A DNA stretch of 64,000 bases from Janthinobacterium sp. J1-1 (lineage in GTDB: Bacteria > Pseudomonadota > Gammaproteobacteria > Burkholderiales > Burkholderiaceae_D). Positions within the stretch are counted from its first letter, which is position 1; each line of letters starts with the position of its first letter. Positions 49,168 to 59,016 of the stretch are shown piece after piece. The position numbers and the translations under genes were made by a program. The DNA is taken from contig NZ_CP132339.1 of assembly GCF_030944405.1 (NCBI RefSeq), forward strand, positions 5,642,001 through 5,706,000, written 5' to 3'. The notes under the pieces are model-generated. The model did no database searches. It had not been told where the DNA came from and saw nothing but the letters and a program-made list of their open reading frames with translations.

Positions 49168-50196
49168 TTATTGCCCCGCCGCCAGCTTTTTCTGCCACAG
49201 CGCCACGTCAATCATCACGCCGTCAAAGCCCGTATTGCGGATATACACGCGGTAGCTGCCCTGCCCCAGGTCGCCATGCAGGTAGGCGGTGCGCTCGTTG
49301 CGCTGCAGCCGGGCGCCCTTGATGGTCTTGCGGTACAGCTCGACCACGCTGTCGAAGCTGGCATAGCTGCGCAGCGCCACCTCCAGGTCGCGCGGCGGCC
49401 GGCCTTCCGCCTCGTCGAGCACATTGTTCTGCTTCTTGCCCTTCAGCGACAGCGGAAACGTGAACACGCCGGCGCCGGCCGACGTGAGCACCGTCGATTT
49501 GTCGAGCAGCAGCGGCAGCAGCGCCGACGGAAAACCGGACGGCAGCTGCGCGCGGTTCCAGCCAGGTAGCGCCGGCTGCGCCAGCACGTATTCGACCGTG
49601 GCGATTCTTTGCCCATCGCCGCCCGCTTCATCGTCGGCGGCGATCAGCGCCAGCATCGGCGGCAATTGCCGGGCCCAGGCCAGCAGGGGCGCGGCCTCGT
49701 CGACCAGCATGCCCTTGCGGTGGAACACCGTCAGCACGGCTTGGGGATCGGGCTTGCAGACCTTGGCCAGCGGCTGGCCCTGCAGGCGGCAATGGCCGTT
49801 GACCAGGCCAAAGGCGATGATGGCACCGCGCTTGTCGAGCAGCATGGCGCCCCGTTCGCGGCCCTGCTTGCGGTCATTCATGGAGGCCAGCAGCACGCGC
49901 CCGTCCGGCAGCACATTGCGGGTGGCGTCGCGCCGCTCGCTGACGGCTTCGAGCGCCTGCTCCAGCAGCAGCGCATCGTCATCGGTATAGCTGCCGCGCG
50001 CATAACCGAAGAACTCGAACAGCGCGGCGCGTACCTGCGGCTCTTCGCTCAGGCGCGGCAGTTGTCCGGCCGGCAGCACGATGGTCCGGGGCGCGATCGC
50101 CGGCGCGGACCTGGCGGCCGCAATGGCCGGCAAGGCCGCGCAAGCGGCCCATAACAGCATGCCGCCAAGGCGGCGACAAGTCGATAAAGTAGTCAT
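49168..50196 (-). CDS. Exported hypothetical protein
   Basis: 342 residues from the ATG at 50196 (MTTLSTCRRLGGMLLWAACAALPAIAAARS), with a clear signal peptide. The mature region contains GYARGSYTDDDALLLEQALEAVSERR, AMLLDKRGAIIAFGLVNGHCRLQGQPLAKVCKP with two Cys, and a C-terminal beta-rich part ending SYRVYIRNTGFDGVMIDVALW. I do not recognise the family. It faces the LRR gene across a REP pair and lies downstream of the IS1595-type element. Confidence 0.65.
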   Translation of the reverse strand: MTTLSTCRRLGGMLLWAACAALPAIAAARSAPAIAPRTIVLPAGQLPRLSEEPQVRAALFEFFGYARGSYTDDDALLLEQALEAVSERRDATRNVLPDGRVLLASMNDRKQGRERGAMLLDKRGAIIAFGLVNGHCRLQGQPLAKVCKPDPQAVLTVFHRKGMLVDEAAPLLAWARQLPPMLALIAADDEAGGDGQRIATVEYVLAQPALPGWNRAQLPSGFPSALLPLLLDKSTVLTSAGAGVFTFPLSLKGKKQNNVLDEAEGRPPRDLEVALRSYASFDSVVELYRKTIKGARLQRNERTAYLHGDLGQGSYRVYIRNTGFDGVMIDVALWQKKLAAGQ

Positions 50197-50310
50197 GATT
50201 CCATCTGCCCAGGGTCTACCCGTGAATGCGGCCACGCTTGGCACGTCGGCGATTCTAGCATGCTCGCGGCGGCGCGCTGCGCACGGCGCCCGGGCGGCCG
50301 GCGTAAAAAA

Positions 50311-51362
50311 GGCTATGTCACCATCAAATGTGGGAACGACCCCAAAGTGGCCCTGAGCAAGCTTTCGGGGGACAATATTCTCCTGGCGTCCAGTATCCAG
50401 CGCCAACCCAGGTAGTTGGGCAGATAGCGCGTCGCCACGCCATGAAAGGCGCGCAGCCAGCCACGCAGCCGGCTGTGATACGCGTTGACGTTCTGCACGT
50501 GCACCGCACCGCGCACGCGGATGCCGGCACGCAAGTTGACGGCTTCATGCTGGATGCCGAGCTCCCTGGCAAACACGGGATAGGCCGGATGGCCATCACT
50601 GACCAACAAAATGTCGCGGTCGATCACCGCTGGCAGGCAGGCGTGCAGCCTGGCTTTGGTGAGCTGGCCCAGGCCAGTGATGAAATCGACGGTTTGCCCG
50701 GTGCGGTCACGCGCCACCAGGACACATACCTGTTCACTGGAAATGCCGCGTTTGCCTGCGCGGCCACCACGTCTGCGTGCCGGCCGCGTCAGGTGCCGTG
50801 AACCTTTTTGCGACTCCAGCACATATAGTTCGTCGGCCTCGGCGATGCCGTGCAGGCAATGTGGCCGGTCGGTCTTGGCCAGCGCGAGAAAACGATGGCG
50901 CCAGCGAAAGCTGGTGTTGCGATGGATATGCACTTGCAGGGCTGCCTTGCGCACCGAAAACGAGTTGAGCAGGCAATCCGCATAGGCCAGCCATCGTTCC
51001 TTGTGGTGCAAATGTGCCAGCGGCGTGCCGGTCAAGGCATTGAAAGTTTTGCCACAAGGAACACAGCGATAGCGTTGCAAGCCGTGGGCCTGGCCGTGGC
51101 GGTGGAAATGGGTCGATTGGCAGGCGGGGCAATGCAGTTGCGCCTGTGCTGTCTGCTCAATCAGGGCGACAGCCGGATCCTGCGGCGCGCGCATGCGCAA
51201 CAAGCTGCTGCTGGCAATACGCTGGCGATACGATAGTTGTGAAAATTGGTCGGCGAAAATCTGCCACTGGGTGGTGTCCACGATCGGCTCCTGGAAGGAA
51301 ATACCTGATCAGTTAGACTTCCGCAACGGCTGGGCGTTCCCACTGCTTTCGGTGACATAGCC
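50311..51362 (-). mobile_element. IS1595-family insertion sequence
   Basis: 1052 bp bounded by inverted repeats: left GGCTATGTCACC...TGGGAACGACC, right (reverse complement) GGCTATGTCACC...TGGGAACGCCC, about 31 bp with an eight-base mismatch block. The flanks carry TAAAAAA (50304-50310) and TAAAAAAA (51363-51370), a 7-8 bp target duplication as expected for the family. It carries a single transposase and looks complete. Confidence 0.9.
50313..51281 (-). CDS. IS1595-family transposase
   Basis: 322 residues. N-terminal zinc ribbon (LHCPACQSTHFHRHG...YRCVPCGKTFNALTGTPLAHLHHK), a helix-turn-helix (SVRKAALQVHIHRNTSFRWRHRFL), and a DDE domain starting IAEADELYVLESQKGSR, with Asp in ILLVSDGHPAYPVF and the final NVNAYHSRLRGWLRAFHGVATRYLPNYLGWR region typical of ISXO2-like DDE_Tnp_IS1595 proteins. 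Intact, so the element may still be mobile. The stop codon lies only 2 bases inside the left terminal repeat. Confidence 0.93.
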   Translation of the reverse strand: MDTTQWQIFADQFSQLSYRQRIASSSLLRMRAPQDPAVALIEQTAQAQLHCPACQSTHFHRHGQAHGLQRYRCVPCGKTFNALTGTPLAHLHHKERWLAYADCLLNSFSVRKAALQVHIHRNTSFRWRHRFLALAKTDRPHCLHGIAEADELYVLESQKGSRHLTRPARRRGGRAGKRGISSEQVCVLVARDRTGQTVDFITGLGQLTKARLHACLPAVIDRDILLVSDGHPAYPVFARELGIQHEAVNLRAGIRVRGAVHVQNVNAYHSRLRGWLRAFHGVATRYLPNYLGWRWILDARRILSPESLLRATLGSFPHLMVT

Positions 51363-51363
51363 T

Positions 51364-51398
51364 AAAAAAAGCCGGCCCTTTCTGGCGAAAGGGCCGGC
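51364..51398 (-). terminator. Intrinsic terminator of htpG
   Basis: Twelve-base-pair stem GCCGGCCCTTTC (51371-51382) / GAAAGGGCCGGC (51387-51398) with tetraloop TGGC; on the minus strand the T tract follows (51370-51364) and ends exactly at the IS1595 right end. Confidence 0.9.
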
Positions 51399-51417
51399 CT
51401 GGCGAATGACAAGCGAC

Positions 51418-53337
51418 TTATTTTGCCGAATTGAGCAGCAATTCGTTCAGGCGTTTCACGAACGTGGCCGGGTCGGCCAGCGAACCGCCTTCGGCCAGCA
51501 AGGCCTGGTCGAACAGAATATTGGCCCAGTCGCCGAACTTGCCGCCTTCGGCGTCTTCATATTTCAGGCGCGTCACCAGCGGGTGGTTCGGGTTGATTTC
51601 CAAAATCGGCTTCGATTCCGGCGCGCTCTGGCCGGCCGCTTTCAGCATGCGCAGCAGGTTGCCCGACAATTCGTTCTCGTCGGCCACCAGGCAGGCTGGC
51701 GAATCGGTCAGGCGGAATGTGACGCGCACGTCCTTGGCCTTGTCTTCGAGCGCGGCCTTCATCTTGCCGACCAGGTCGGCGTACGAGGTTTCGGTTTCTG
51801 CGTGCTCTTTCTTTTCCGCTTCGTCTTCCAGCGCGCCCAGGTCCAGGCCGCCCTTGGCCACCGACACCAGCTCCTTGCCTTCGAAGTCCTGGATAAACGA
51901 CAGCATCCATTCATCGACGCGATCGGTCAGCAGCAGCACTTCGACGCCTTTCTTGCGGAAGATTTCCAGGTGCGGGCTGTTTTTCGCGGCGGCGTAATTG
52001 TCGGCCGTGACGTAATAGATCTTGTCCTGGCCTTCCTTGAAGCGCGCCACGTAGTCGGCGAACGACGTGATCTGTTCATCGCTGTCGTTGGCGGTCGAAG
52101 CAAAGCGCAGCAGCTTGGCCAGGCGTTCCTTGTTGCCAGCATCTTCGCCGATGCCCTCTTTCAGTACCTGGCCGAATTCCTTCCAGAACGTGACGTACTT
52201 GTCTTTCTTTTCCGGCTCGTCGGCGTTCGCCAGTTCTTCCAGCATGCCCAGCACGCGCTTGGTCGAGCCTTCGCGGATGACTTTCACGTCGCGCGACTCC
52301 TGCAGGATTTCACGCGACACGTTCAGCGGCAGGTCCGACGAATCGATCACGCCCTTGACGAAACGCAGGTAGGTCGGCATCAGCTGCTCGGCGTCGTCCA
52401 TGATGAAGACGCGCTTGACGTACAGCTTGATGCCGCCGCGCTTGTTGCGGTCCCACATGTCGAACGGCGCCTTGGCCGGAATGTACAGCAGCTGCGTGTA
52501 TTCGCTGCGTCCTTCGACGCGGTTGTGCGTGTGCGTCAGCGGCGCCTGGAAGTCATGCGACACGTGCTTGTAGAATTCCTCGTACTGTTCCGGCGTGATG
52601 TCGGACTTGCTGCGGGCCCACAGGGCGCTGGCCTGGTTGACGGTTTCCGTGTCGTCCTTGACCACGGTTTCCTTCTTCTCGTCGTCCCATTCTTCTTTCT
52701 GCATCACGATCGGCAGCGAGATATGGTCGGAGTACTTGCGAATGATGGATTTGATCTTCCAGCTCGACAGCAGTTCGTCTTCGCCTTCGCGCAGGTGCAG
52801 GACGATGTCGGTGCCGCGACTGGTTTTTTCGATGGGCTCGATGCTGTAGTCGCCTTCGCCGGCCGACTCCCAGCGCACGCCTTCCGATGCATCCGCGCCG
52901 GCGCGGCGGGTGTCGACGGTGATCTTGTCGGCCACGATGAAGCCGGAATAGAAGCCCACGCCGAACTGGCCGATCAGGGCCGCGTCCTGCTGCTGGTCGC
53001 CCGACAGTTTGCCGAAGAATTCCTTGGTGCCCGACTTGGCGATGGTGCCCAGGTGCGAGATCGCCTCGTCTCGGGTCATGCCGATGCCGTTGTCGGAAAT
53101 GGTGATGGTGCGCGCTTCCTTGTCGAAGCTGACCTTGATCTTCAGTTCATGATCGTTGCCGTACAGGGCGTCATTGTCGATCGCTTCGAAGCGCAGCTTG
53201 TCGGCCGCGTCGGAGGCGTTCGAGATCAGTTCGCGCAGGAAGATTTCCTTGTTCGAGTACAGCGAATGGATCATCAGATGCAGCATCTGCTTGACTTCGG
53301 TCTGGAAACCCAGTGTTTGCTTTTCGGAGACAGCCAT
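51418..53337 (-). CDS. htpG: Chaperone HtpG (Hsp90)
   Basis: 639 residues. The GHKL ATPase domain shows [32 protein letters not shown] and [15 protein letters not shown]; the middle domain carries the catalytic Arg region ([22 protein letters not shown]), and the C-terminal dimer domain ends without the eukaryotic MEEVD. ATP-dependent chaperone for client folding under stress. Full length, followed by a strong terminator. No obvious sigma-32 promoter was identified in the 92-bp upstream gap. Confidence 0.97.
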   Translation of the reverse strand: MAVSEKQTLGFQTEVKQMLHLMIHSLYSNKEIFLRELISNASDAADKLRFEAIDNDALYGNDHELKIKVSFDKEARTITISDNGIGMTRDEAISHLGTIAKSGTKEFFGKLSGDQQQDAALIGQFGVGFYSGFIVADKITVDTRRAGADASEGVRWESAGEGDYSIEPIEKTSRGTDIVLHLREGEDELLSSWKIKSIIRKYSDHISLPIVMQKEEWDDEKKETVVKDDTETVNQASALWARSKSDITPEQYEEFYKHVSHDFQAPLTHTHNRVEGRSEYTQLLYIPAKAPFDMWDRNKRGGIKLYVKRVFIMDDAEQLMPTYLRFVKGVIDSSDLPLNVSREILQESRDVKVIREGSTKRVLGMLEELANADEPEKKDKYVTFWKEFGQVLKEGIGEDAGNKERLAKLLRFASTANDSDEQITSFADYVARFKEGQDKIYYVTADNYAAAKNSPHLEIFRKKGVEVLLLTDRVDEWMLSFIQDFEGKELVSVAKGGLDLGALEDEAEKKEHAETETSYADLVGKMKAALEDKAKDVRVTFRLTDSPACLVADENELSGNLLRMLKAAGQSAPESKPILEINPNHPLVTRLKYEDAEGGKFGDWANILFDQALLAEGGSLADPATFVKRLNELLLNSAK

Positions 53338-53429
53338 GTTTACCTCATAGTCTTGTGAATGGGACGAGTGTCAGCTAGTTGGAGATGCTGGCGGCGATTT
53401 CAAGATGCCAACATGCAAATTTTCGGGCA

Positions 53430-54872
53430 TCAAGCGCCCAGCATGCGATCGAAAAATTCCCACACCGGCTCTTCCTGCACTGTCGCCAGGTTCAGCCGCA
53501 TATGGGTCGACGGCAGCTGACGCGGCGAAAACAGGCTGCCGGGGCCCAGCACCAGGCCTTCGGCCAGCGCCTGTTCGGCCAGCACATTGGTGTCGCGGCC
53601 CGTGTCGGCCCAGACAAACATGCCGGCCTGCGCCGGTTCGAAGCGCAGGCCGGCCCGCTCCATGCGGCGATACGTGCTGTCGCGCACCTTGTCGAGCCGC
53701 GCGCGTAGCCGTTCGGCATGCTTGCGGTACAGGCCCTGCGACAATATCTTGTAGACCACGCGCTCGCCGATATCGCTGGTGGTAAGCGTGGCCAGCATCT
53801 TGCGGTCGGCCAGGCGCTGCGCCCGCTCGGGCGAGGTGGCGATAAAGCCCACGCGCAGGTTGGCAGCCAGGCTTTTCGAAAAACCGCCCAGGTAGATCAC
53901 GCGGCGCAACTGGTCCAGCGCGGCCAGCCGCGTGGCCGGCTGCACCGTGCTGGCCGAACCAGGATGCATGTCGCAATAGATATCGTCCTCGACCACCAGG
54001 AAATCGCGCAGCTCGGCCAGGCGCAGCACCTGGAACGCCTTGGCGGCGGACAGGGAAGTGGAACTGGGGTTGTGCAGCACCGAATTGATCACATACAGCT
54101 TGGGGCGGTGGACCGCCGCCAGTTGTTCCAGCACGGCGATATCGGGGCCGTCGGCGAGGCGCGGAATGCCGATCACCTGCACGCCCATGGCGGCAAAGGC
54201 GCCGAACATCAGCCAGTAGGCGGGATCGTCGACAAAGATGGTGTCGCCGGGACGGGCGAATTCGCGCGCCACCAGGTCCAGCGCCTGCATCACGCCCACC
54301 GTGGTGACGATCTGTTCGGGCGGGCAGGCGATTTCCAGGCCGGCCAGCTTGAGCTGCAGTTGCTGGCGCAGCGGCAGGAAGCCCTGCGGCAGGCCATAGC
54401 TGATCATGGCCGCGCCCGGCTGGCGGCTGACGTCGCGCAGCGCGCGCGCCACCAGTTCGCCGTCGAGCCATTCGGGCGGCAGCATGCCCGAGCCGGGCGC
54501 GGGATGAAACGGCGCCTGGCGGAACATATTGCGGATCAGCCAGACCACGTCCATCGGCTGCGGCGCACCGGGCGCCGGCGTACTGCCAGCGGGCAGCGGC
54601 GCATGCAGTGTCGCGCGCTCGCGTACATAAAAGCCGGCGCCGCGCCGCGATTCGAGGTAGTCGCGCGCCACCAGCTTGTCGTAGCTGGCGACGATGGTGG
54701 CGCAGGAGACGTCCAGGCTGGCCGCGCACTGGCGGATCGACGGCATGCGCGCGCCGCCGCGCAGCAGCTTGTCGTCGATGCGCGCGGCCAGCGAGCGCAC
54801 GATCTGGTCGATCAGGGTTTCGCCCGAGCCGCGCGTCAACAAATGAGGAAAGCCGTCCGGTGTATTGCTCAT
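53430..54872 (-). CDS. MocR-family regulator (GntR wHTH fused to aminotransferase fold)
   Basis: 480 residues from the ATG at 54872 (MSNTPDGFPHLL). The N-terminal GntR winged helix (LRGGARMPSIRQCAASLDVSCATIVASYDKLVARDYLESRRGAGFYV in family pattern) is fused to a fold-type I aminotransferase domain with DDPAYWLMFGAF, LVVEDDIYCDMHP and the PLP Lys in YLGGFSKSLAANLRVGF. MocR proteins use PLP or its amino-acid adducts as effector. It is divergent from a DMT-family exporter (about 100 bp between), which is probably its target. Confidence 0.9.
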   Translation of the reverse strand: MSNTPDGFPHLLTRGSGETLIDQIVRSLAARIDDKLLRGGARMPSIRQCAASLDVSCATIVASYDKLVARDYLESRRGAGFYVRERATLHAPLPAGSTPAPGAPQPMDVVWLIRNMFRQAPFHPAPGSGMLPPEWLDGELVARALRDVSRQPGAAMISYGLPQGFLPLRQQLQLKLAGLEIACPPEQIVTTVGVMQALDLVAREFARPGDTIFVDDPAYWLMFGAFAAMGVQVIGIPRLADGPDIAVLEQLAAVHRPKLYVINSVLHNPSSTSLSAAKAFQVLRLAELRDFLVVEDDIYCDMHPGSASTVQPATRLAALDQLRRVIYLGGFSKSLAANLRVGFIATSPERAQRLADRKMLATLTTSDIGERVVYKILSQGLYRKHAERLRARLDKVRDSTYRRMERAGLRFEPAQAGMFVWADTGRDTNVLAEQALAEGLVLGPGSLFSPRQLPSTHMRLNLATVQEEPVWEFFDRMLGA

Positions 54873-54975
54873 GTGACCATCACAGTATCGAAAATTATGC
54901 GGGAAAGTGTATTTGTACTGTACTGCCAATGAAGTCTAGGATAGCACTGACTTACACTACTGGACAGGAAAAATC

Positions 54976-55884
54976 ATGCCGCCCGCCACCGCCCTCGCCA
55001 CACCCCTGCCCCGCCTGGGCGACGACCGCAAGGGCCTGCTGCTGGGCTTGATCGCCGTTGCGCTGTTCAGCCTGACCCTGCCGATGACCCGCCTGGCGGT
55101 GGCGGAACTGCCGGCCGTGTTTGTCGCACTGGGTCGTGCGCTGGTGGCCGCCTGCCTGGCGGCGCTGTGGCTGTGGCGTCAACAGGCAGCCCTGCCAAGG
55201 CGCGCGCAATGGCTGCCGCTGGCGCTGGTGGCGGCCGGCTGCGTGGTGGGCTTTCCCTGGCTGACCTCGGTCGCCATGCGCAGCCTGCCGGCCTCGCACG
55301 GCGCGGTGCTGGTCGGCATTTTGCCCCTGGCCACGGCGGTGTTTGCCGTGCTGCGCGGCAAGGAGCGTCCCTCGCCCGCATTCTGGCTGATGGCGCTGAC
55401 CGGCACCGCGCTGGTGATGGCGTTCGCGCTGCGCCAGGGCGGCGGCAGTTTTCATCTGGCCGACTGGCTGATGTTCGCCGCCGTGCTGCTGGGCGCGCTG
55501 GGCTATGCGGAAGGCGGCCGCCTGGCGCAGGCCATGCCGGGCCAGCAGGTGATCTGCTGGGCGCTGGTGCTGGCCGCCCCGTTCGTGCTGCCGCTGGTGC
55601 TGTGGCAGGGCTGGCCGCAGCGGGCCATGCTGGCGCAGGCCGGCGCGCAAGCCTGGCTGGGCTTTGCGTATATCTCGGTGTTTTCCATGTTTATCGGCTT
55701 TTTCTTCTGGTACCGCGGCATGGCGCTGGGCGGCGTGGCGAGGGTCGGCCAGACGCAGCTGCTGCAGCCCTTCCTGACCTTGCTGGGCGCGGCCGTGCTG
55801 CTCGGTGAACCGCTGGCGAGCGACAGCCTGCTGTTTGCCGGCGCCGTGATCGCCGTGGTGGCGGCCGGGCGCAAGCTGAAATAA
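54976..55884 (+). CDS. DMT-family (EamA) transporter
   Basis: 302 residues with about ten membrane helices in two EamA repeats. LLLGLIAVALFSLTLPMTRLAVAELPAVFVALGRALVAA starts the first repeat and ALGYAEGGRLAQAMPGQQVICWALVLA the second; SVFSMFIGFFFWYRGMALGGVARVGQTQLLQPFLTLLGAAVLLGEPL is the typical last segment. Members export amino acids or metabolites. Divergent MocR regulator suggests an amino-acid- or vitamin-B6-linked substrate, which is inference. Confidence 0.9.
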   Translation: MPPATALATPLPRLGDDRKGLLLGLIAVALFSLTLPMTRLAVAELPAVFVALGRALVAACLAALWLWRQQAALPRRAQWLPLALVAAGCVVGFPWLTSVAMRSLPASHGAVLVGILPLATAVFAVLRGKERPSPAFWLMALTGTALVMAFALRQGGGSFHLADWLMFAAVLLGALGYAEGGRLAQAMPGQQVICWALVLAAPFVLPLVLWQGWPQRAMLAQAGAQAWLGFAYISVFSMFIGFFFWYRGMALGGVARVGQTQLLQPFLTLLGAAVLLGEPLASDSLLFAGAVIAVVAAGRKLK

Positions 55885-56037
55885 GACGGCCGCGGCACCA
55901 CAGTGGGTTTACTCACAAGTCCGTCGTACAATACCGCAGCAGTTTGGGCGGTGCCTATCCGGTGGCGCCCGTAAAAGGCCGCCACAAGCGGACCATACAA
56001 CCAGCCGGCGCAGCTCGGCATCTTCTGTGAGACACGC

Positions 56038-57231
56038 ATGAAAATTGAAAACCCGAATCCGATCCAGTGGCGCTTTGCCGAACGCGCGGAACAGCTGCAA
56101 AGCTCGTTCATCCGCGAAATCCTGAAAATCACGCAACGCCCCGACATCATTTCCTTTGCCGGCGGCCTGCCTTCGCCCGCCACCTTCCCGGTCGACGAAA
56201 TGAAGGTCGCCTTCGACAAGGTGCTGTCGAACAACGGCAAGGTGGCGCTGCAATACGGCCCGACCGACGGCTATCTGCCGCTGCGCCAGTGGATCGCCGA
56301 TTCCCTGTCCACCAGCGGCAGCATCATCGCGCCGGAACAGGTGCTGATGACGTCCGGCTCGCAGCAGGCGCTGGACTTGCTGGGCAAGGTCCTGATCGAC
56401 GAGGGCAGCCGCGTGCTGGTCGAAACCCCGAGTTATCTGGGCGCGCTGCAGGCGTTTTCCGTGTACCGCCCGCAATTCATGTCGGTCGACACCGATGATG
56501 AAGGCCTGGTGCCGTCGTCGGTCGATCCGGTCGCCGACGGCGCGCGCCTGCTGTATGCGCTGCCGAACTTCCAGAATCCGACCGGGCGCAGCCTGTCCGT
56601 GGCGCGCCGCGTGGAACTGGTGGAAACCTGCGCCCGCCACGGCCTGCCACTGATCGAGGACGACCCGTACGGCGCCCTCAGCTACAGCGGCGAGCCGTAT
56701 CCGAAAATGCTGAACATGAATCCGGACGGCGTAATCTACATGGGTTCGTTCTCCAAGGTGCTCACGCCCGGCATCCGCCTCGGTTACGTGGTGGCGCCGC
56801 CGCCGCTGGTGCGCCGCCTGGAACTGGCCAAGCAGGCGGCCGACCTGCACACGTCGCAGCTGACGCAGATGGTGGTGCATGAAGTGATCAAGGATGGCTT
56901 CCTGGCGCAGCATATTCCGAAGATCCGCACCCTGTACGGCGACCAGTGCCAGGCCATGCTGCATGCGCTGCAGGAGCACTTCCCGGCCGGCGTGACATGG
57001 ACCCGGCCCGAAGGCGGCATGTTCATCTGGGTGACCCTGCCGAGCCATATCGATGCAATGAAGCTGCTGGACGAAGCGATCGAAAACAAGGTCGCCTTCG
57101 TGCCCGGCTCGCCGTTCTATGCGAACGCGCCGGAAACCAACACCCTGCGCCTGTCGTTCGTGACGGTGCCGCCAGAGCGTATCCGTGAAGGCATCGCCAT
57201 CCTGGGCAAGCTGATCGCCGCCAGGCTGTAA
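56038..57231 (+). CDS. PLP-dependent aminotransferase (2-aminoadipate/LysN-like)
   Basis: 397 residues, fold type I. N-terminus IQWRFAERAEQLQSSFIREILKITQRPDIISFAGGLPSP is typical of the LysN / 2-aminoadipate transaminase group. LQYGPTDGYLPLRQWIA, TSGSQQALDLLGKVLIDEG, PNFQNPTGRSLS, IEDDPYGALSYSGE and the PLP Lys in YMGSFSKVLTPGIRLGYV follow; the C-terminal Arg for the carboxylate is in TNTLRLSFV. Amino donor and acceptor cannot be fixed from sequence. The 153-bp gap upstream has no obvious operator. Confidence 0.9.
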   Translation: MKIENPNPIQWRFAERAEQLQSSFIREILKITQRPDIISFAGGLPSPATFPVDEMKVAFDKVLSNNGKVALQYGPTDGYLPLRQWIADSLSTSGSIIAPEQVLMTSGSQQALDLLGKVLIDEGSRVLVETPSYLGALQAFSVYRPQFMSVDTDDEGLVPSSVDPVADGARLLYALPNFQNPTGRSLSVARRVELVETCARHGLPLIEDDPYGALSYSGEPYPKMLNMNPDGVIYMGSFSKVLTPGIRLGYVVAPPPLVRRLELAKQAADLHTSQLTQMVVHEVIKDGFLAQHIPKIRTLYGDQCQAMLHALQEHFPAGVTWTRPEGGMFIWVTLPSHIDAMKLLDEAIENKVAFVPGSPFYANAPETNTLRLSFVTVPPERIREGIAILGKLIAARL

Positions 57232-57243
57232 GCCGTTTCGCCA

Positions 57244-57276
57244 TATTTCCGCCGCGCTGGCACAGTGGCGGAAATA
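57244..57276 (+). terminator. Hairpin after the aminotransferase gene
   Basis: Ten-base-pair stem TATTTCCGCC (57244-57253) / GGCGGAAATA (57267-57276) just after the stop. No T tract follows, so termination, if any, may need Rho. Confidence 0.45.
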
Positions 57277-57432
57277 GCATTATTGCAATGCTTTCCACAA
57301 CATAAAGCTTAAATTTTTCACCAAAAAAATTGCCGAAGCGGTATGATCTGTATCAAAGTGTAACTTTAAGATCAGGTCAGACTCTTGCGGCATTGCTGGC
57401 CTGTGCTCCCCATCAGATAGAGGCCGGCAGCA

Positions 57433-58791
57433 ATGAGTCCAGGCAGCATGGCATATGCGCAACGGCGCGTAGCCGCGATATTGATCGTCGATGATGCGCC
57501 GGCCAACCTGGAGCTGCTGCGCAAACTGATGAGCGAGCAGGGTTACCAGGTGTATGTCGCCCTGTCTGGCGAGCGAGCGCTCGCTATTGCACAGCGCGCC
57601 CAGCCCGACCTGATCCTGCTCGACGTGATGATGCCCGAGATGGATGGCTTCGAAACCTGCCACCAGCTCAAGCAAAATCCCCTCACGCAACGCATTCCCG
57701 TCATCTTCATGAGTGCCAGGACCGACACCGACGACGTGGTGGCCGGCTTCGACATCGGCGCCGTCGACTACATCGCCAAGCCCCTGCGCATGGCCGAAGT
57801 GTGTGCACGCGTGCGCGCCCAGCTGCAAATCCGCAGCAACAGCGAAACCCAGGAAGAGCAGGCCGAGCGCCTGCGCACCATCGTCAACCATATGGCCGAA
57901 GGCTTGCTGATCATCGAGGCGGATGGCCGCATCCAGTACACCAATCCGGCGTGCGACCACTACCTGGGCTACCGCGAAAACGAACTGGCCGGCCACTCGA
58001 TCGCCGAACTGCTCAGCCCCATGGTGACGCAGGAATACCTCGATTATTTCGCCATGCATGCGGCCAACCCGGACACCGCGCACAATCACGGCACGCGCGA
58101 AGTGGCGATCCGCCACCGCGCTGGCCACGCGCTGAGCATGGACCTGACCCTGACTCCCATGTATTTGCGCCAGCCGCTGTATATCGGCCTGCTGCACGAC
58201 ATCACCCACCACAAGCAGTCCGAAGACGCGCTGCAGCGTGCCGCCTACCTCGACCCGCTGACGAAAATCGCCAACCGCCGCCATTTCGACAGCTTCCTGG
58301 AAAAAGAATGGCAACGCGCCGTGCGCAACGGCGGCGTGCTGTCGCTGGTGGTGCTCGACGTCGACCATTTCAAGCTATATAACGACAGCCTGGGCCACCC
58401 CGCCGGCGACACCTGCCTGCAGCAAGTGGCGCAAGCAATCGACTCCCACGCCTGCCGCCCCGGCGACTTGGCGGCGCGCTACGGCGGCGAAGAATTCGTG
58501 ATGCTGTTTTCGGAAACCGAAGCGGAAAGCGCGATGGACCTGGCGGAAACCATCCGCGCCAACATCGAAGCGCTGCGCCTGCCCCACCCGCGCTCAAACA
58601 CCTCGTCCTGGATTACCGTCAGCATCGGCGTCGCCACCATCCGCCCCCATCAACTCGACAACCGCGAAGCCCTGTTCGTCGCCGCCGACCGGGCCTTGTA
58701 TGTGGCGAAAGAAGCCGGCCGCAACCAGGTGCGCGCGACAAGTTCGGGGAGTACGGCGTGGGAGACGGTGAAGGCGTTGATTTTGCGCTGA
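57433..58791 (+). CDS. Response regulator with PAS and GGDEF domains (diguanylate cyclase)
   Basis: 452 residues. Receiver domain (~14-130): AAILIVDDAPANLELLRKLM, phospho-Asp in LILLDVMMPEMDGF, Lys in DYIAKPL. PAS domain (~145-265): MAEGLLIIEADGRIQYTNPACDHYLGY. GGDEF domain (~280-435): LDPLTKIANRRHFDSFL and active site RYGGEEFVML. An RPGD I-site stands five residues before GGEEF, so product feedback inhibition by c-di-GMP is expected. It should make c-di-GMP in response to a partner histidine kinase not present here. Monocistronic. Confidence 0.95.
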   Translation: MSPGSMAYAQRRVAAILIVDDAPANLELLRKLMSEQGYQVYVALSGERALAIAQRAQPDLILLDVMMPEMDGFETCHQLKQNPLTQRIPVIFMSARTDTDDVVAGFDIGAVDYIAKPLRMAEVCARVRAQLQIRSNSETQEEQAERLRTIVNHMAEGLLIIEADGRIQYTNPACDHYLGYRENELAGHSIAELLSPMVTQEYLDYFAMHAANPDTAHNHGTREVAIRHRAGHALSMDLTLTPMYLRQPLYIGLLHDITHHKQSEDALQRAAYLDPLTKIANRRHFDSFLEKEWQRAVRNGGVLSLVVLDVDHFKLYNDSLGHPAGDTCLQQVAQAIDSHACRPGDLAARYGGEEFVMLFSETEAESAMDLAETIRANIEALRLPHPRSNTSSWITVSIGVATIRPHQLDNREALFVAADRALYVAKEAGRNQVRATSSGSTAWETVKALILR

Positions 58792-58876
58792 TAGCACAAA
58801 AGAGAAAAAGCGAAAAAGCGAAAAGCAAGCAGGCCCGAGACCTATGAAAACAGCCCAAGACCCAGGCAAGGGATCT

Positions 58877-59004
58877 CGGGCCAAGCGGGCCTGAAAAATG
58901 TCGAGGGCAAGGCGCAGCGACGAAGACAGTACGCATGTACGGCGAGGAAGCTGCAACGCCGCCATCGGCATTTTCTCGGGCCCGCGTCTCCGGCCCGCTG
59001 TTTT
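58877..59004. repeat. 128-bp palindromic intergenic repeat, copy B
   Basis: Second copy of the element at 30049-30176: first 57 bases identical (CGGGCCAAGCGGGCCTGAAA onward), then a few differences (CATGTACGGCGAGGAAG for CTAGTACGGCAAGGAG). It lies between the diguanylate cyclase and the TonB receptor, both ending toward it. Confidence 0.8.
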
Positions 59005-59016
59005 CAGGTTTTAATA

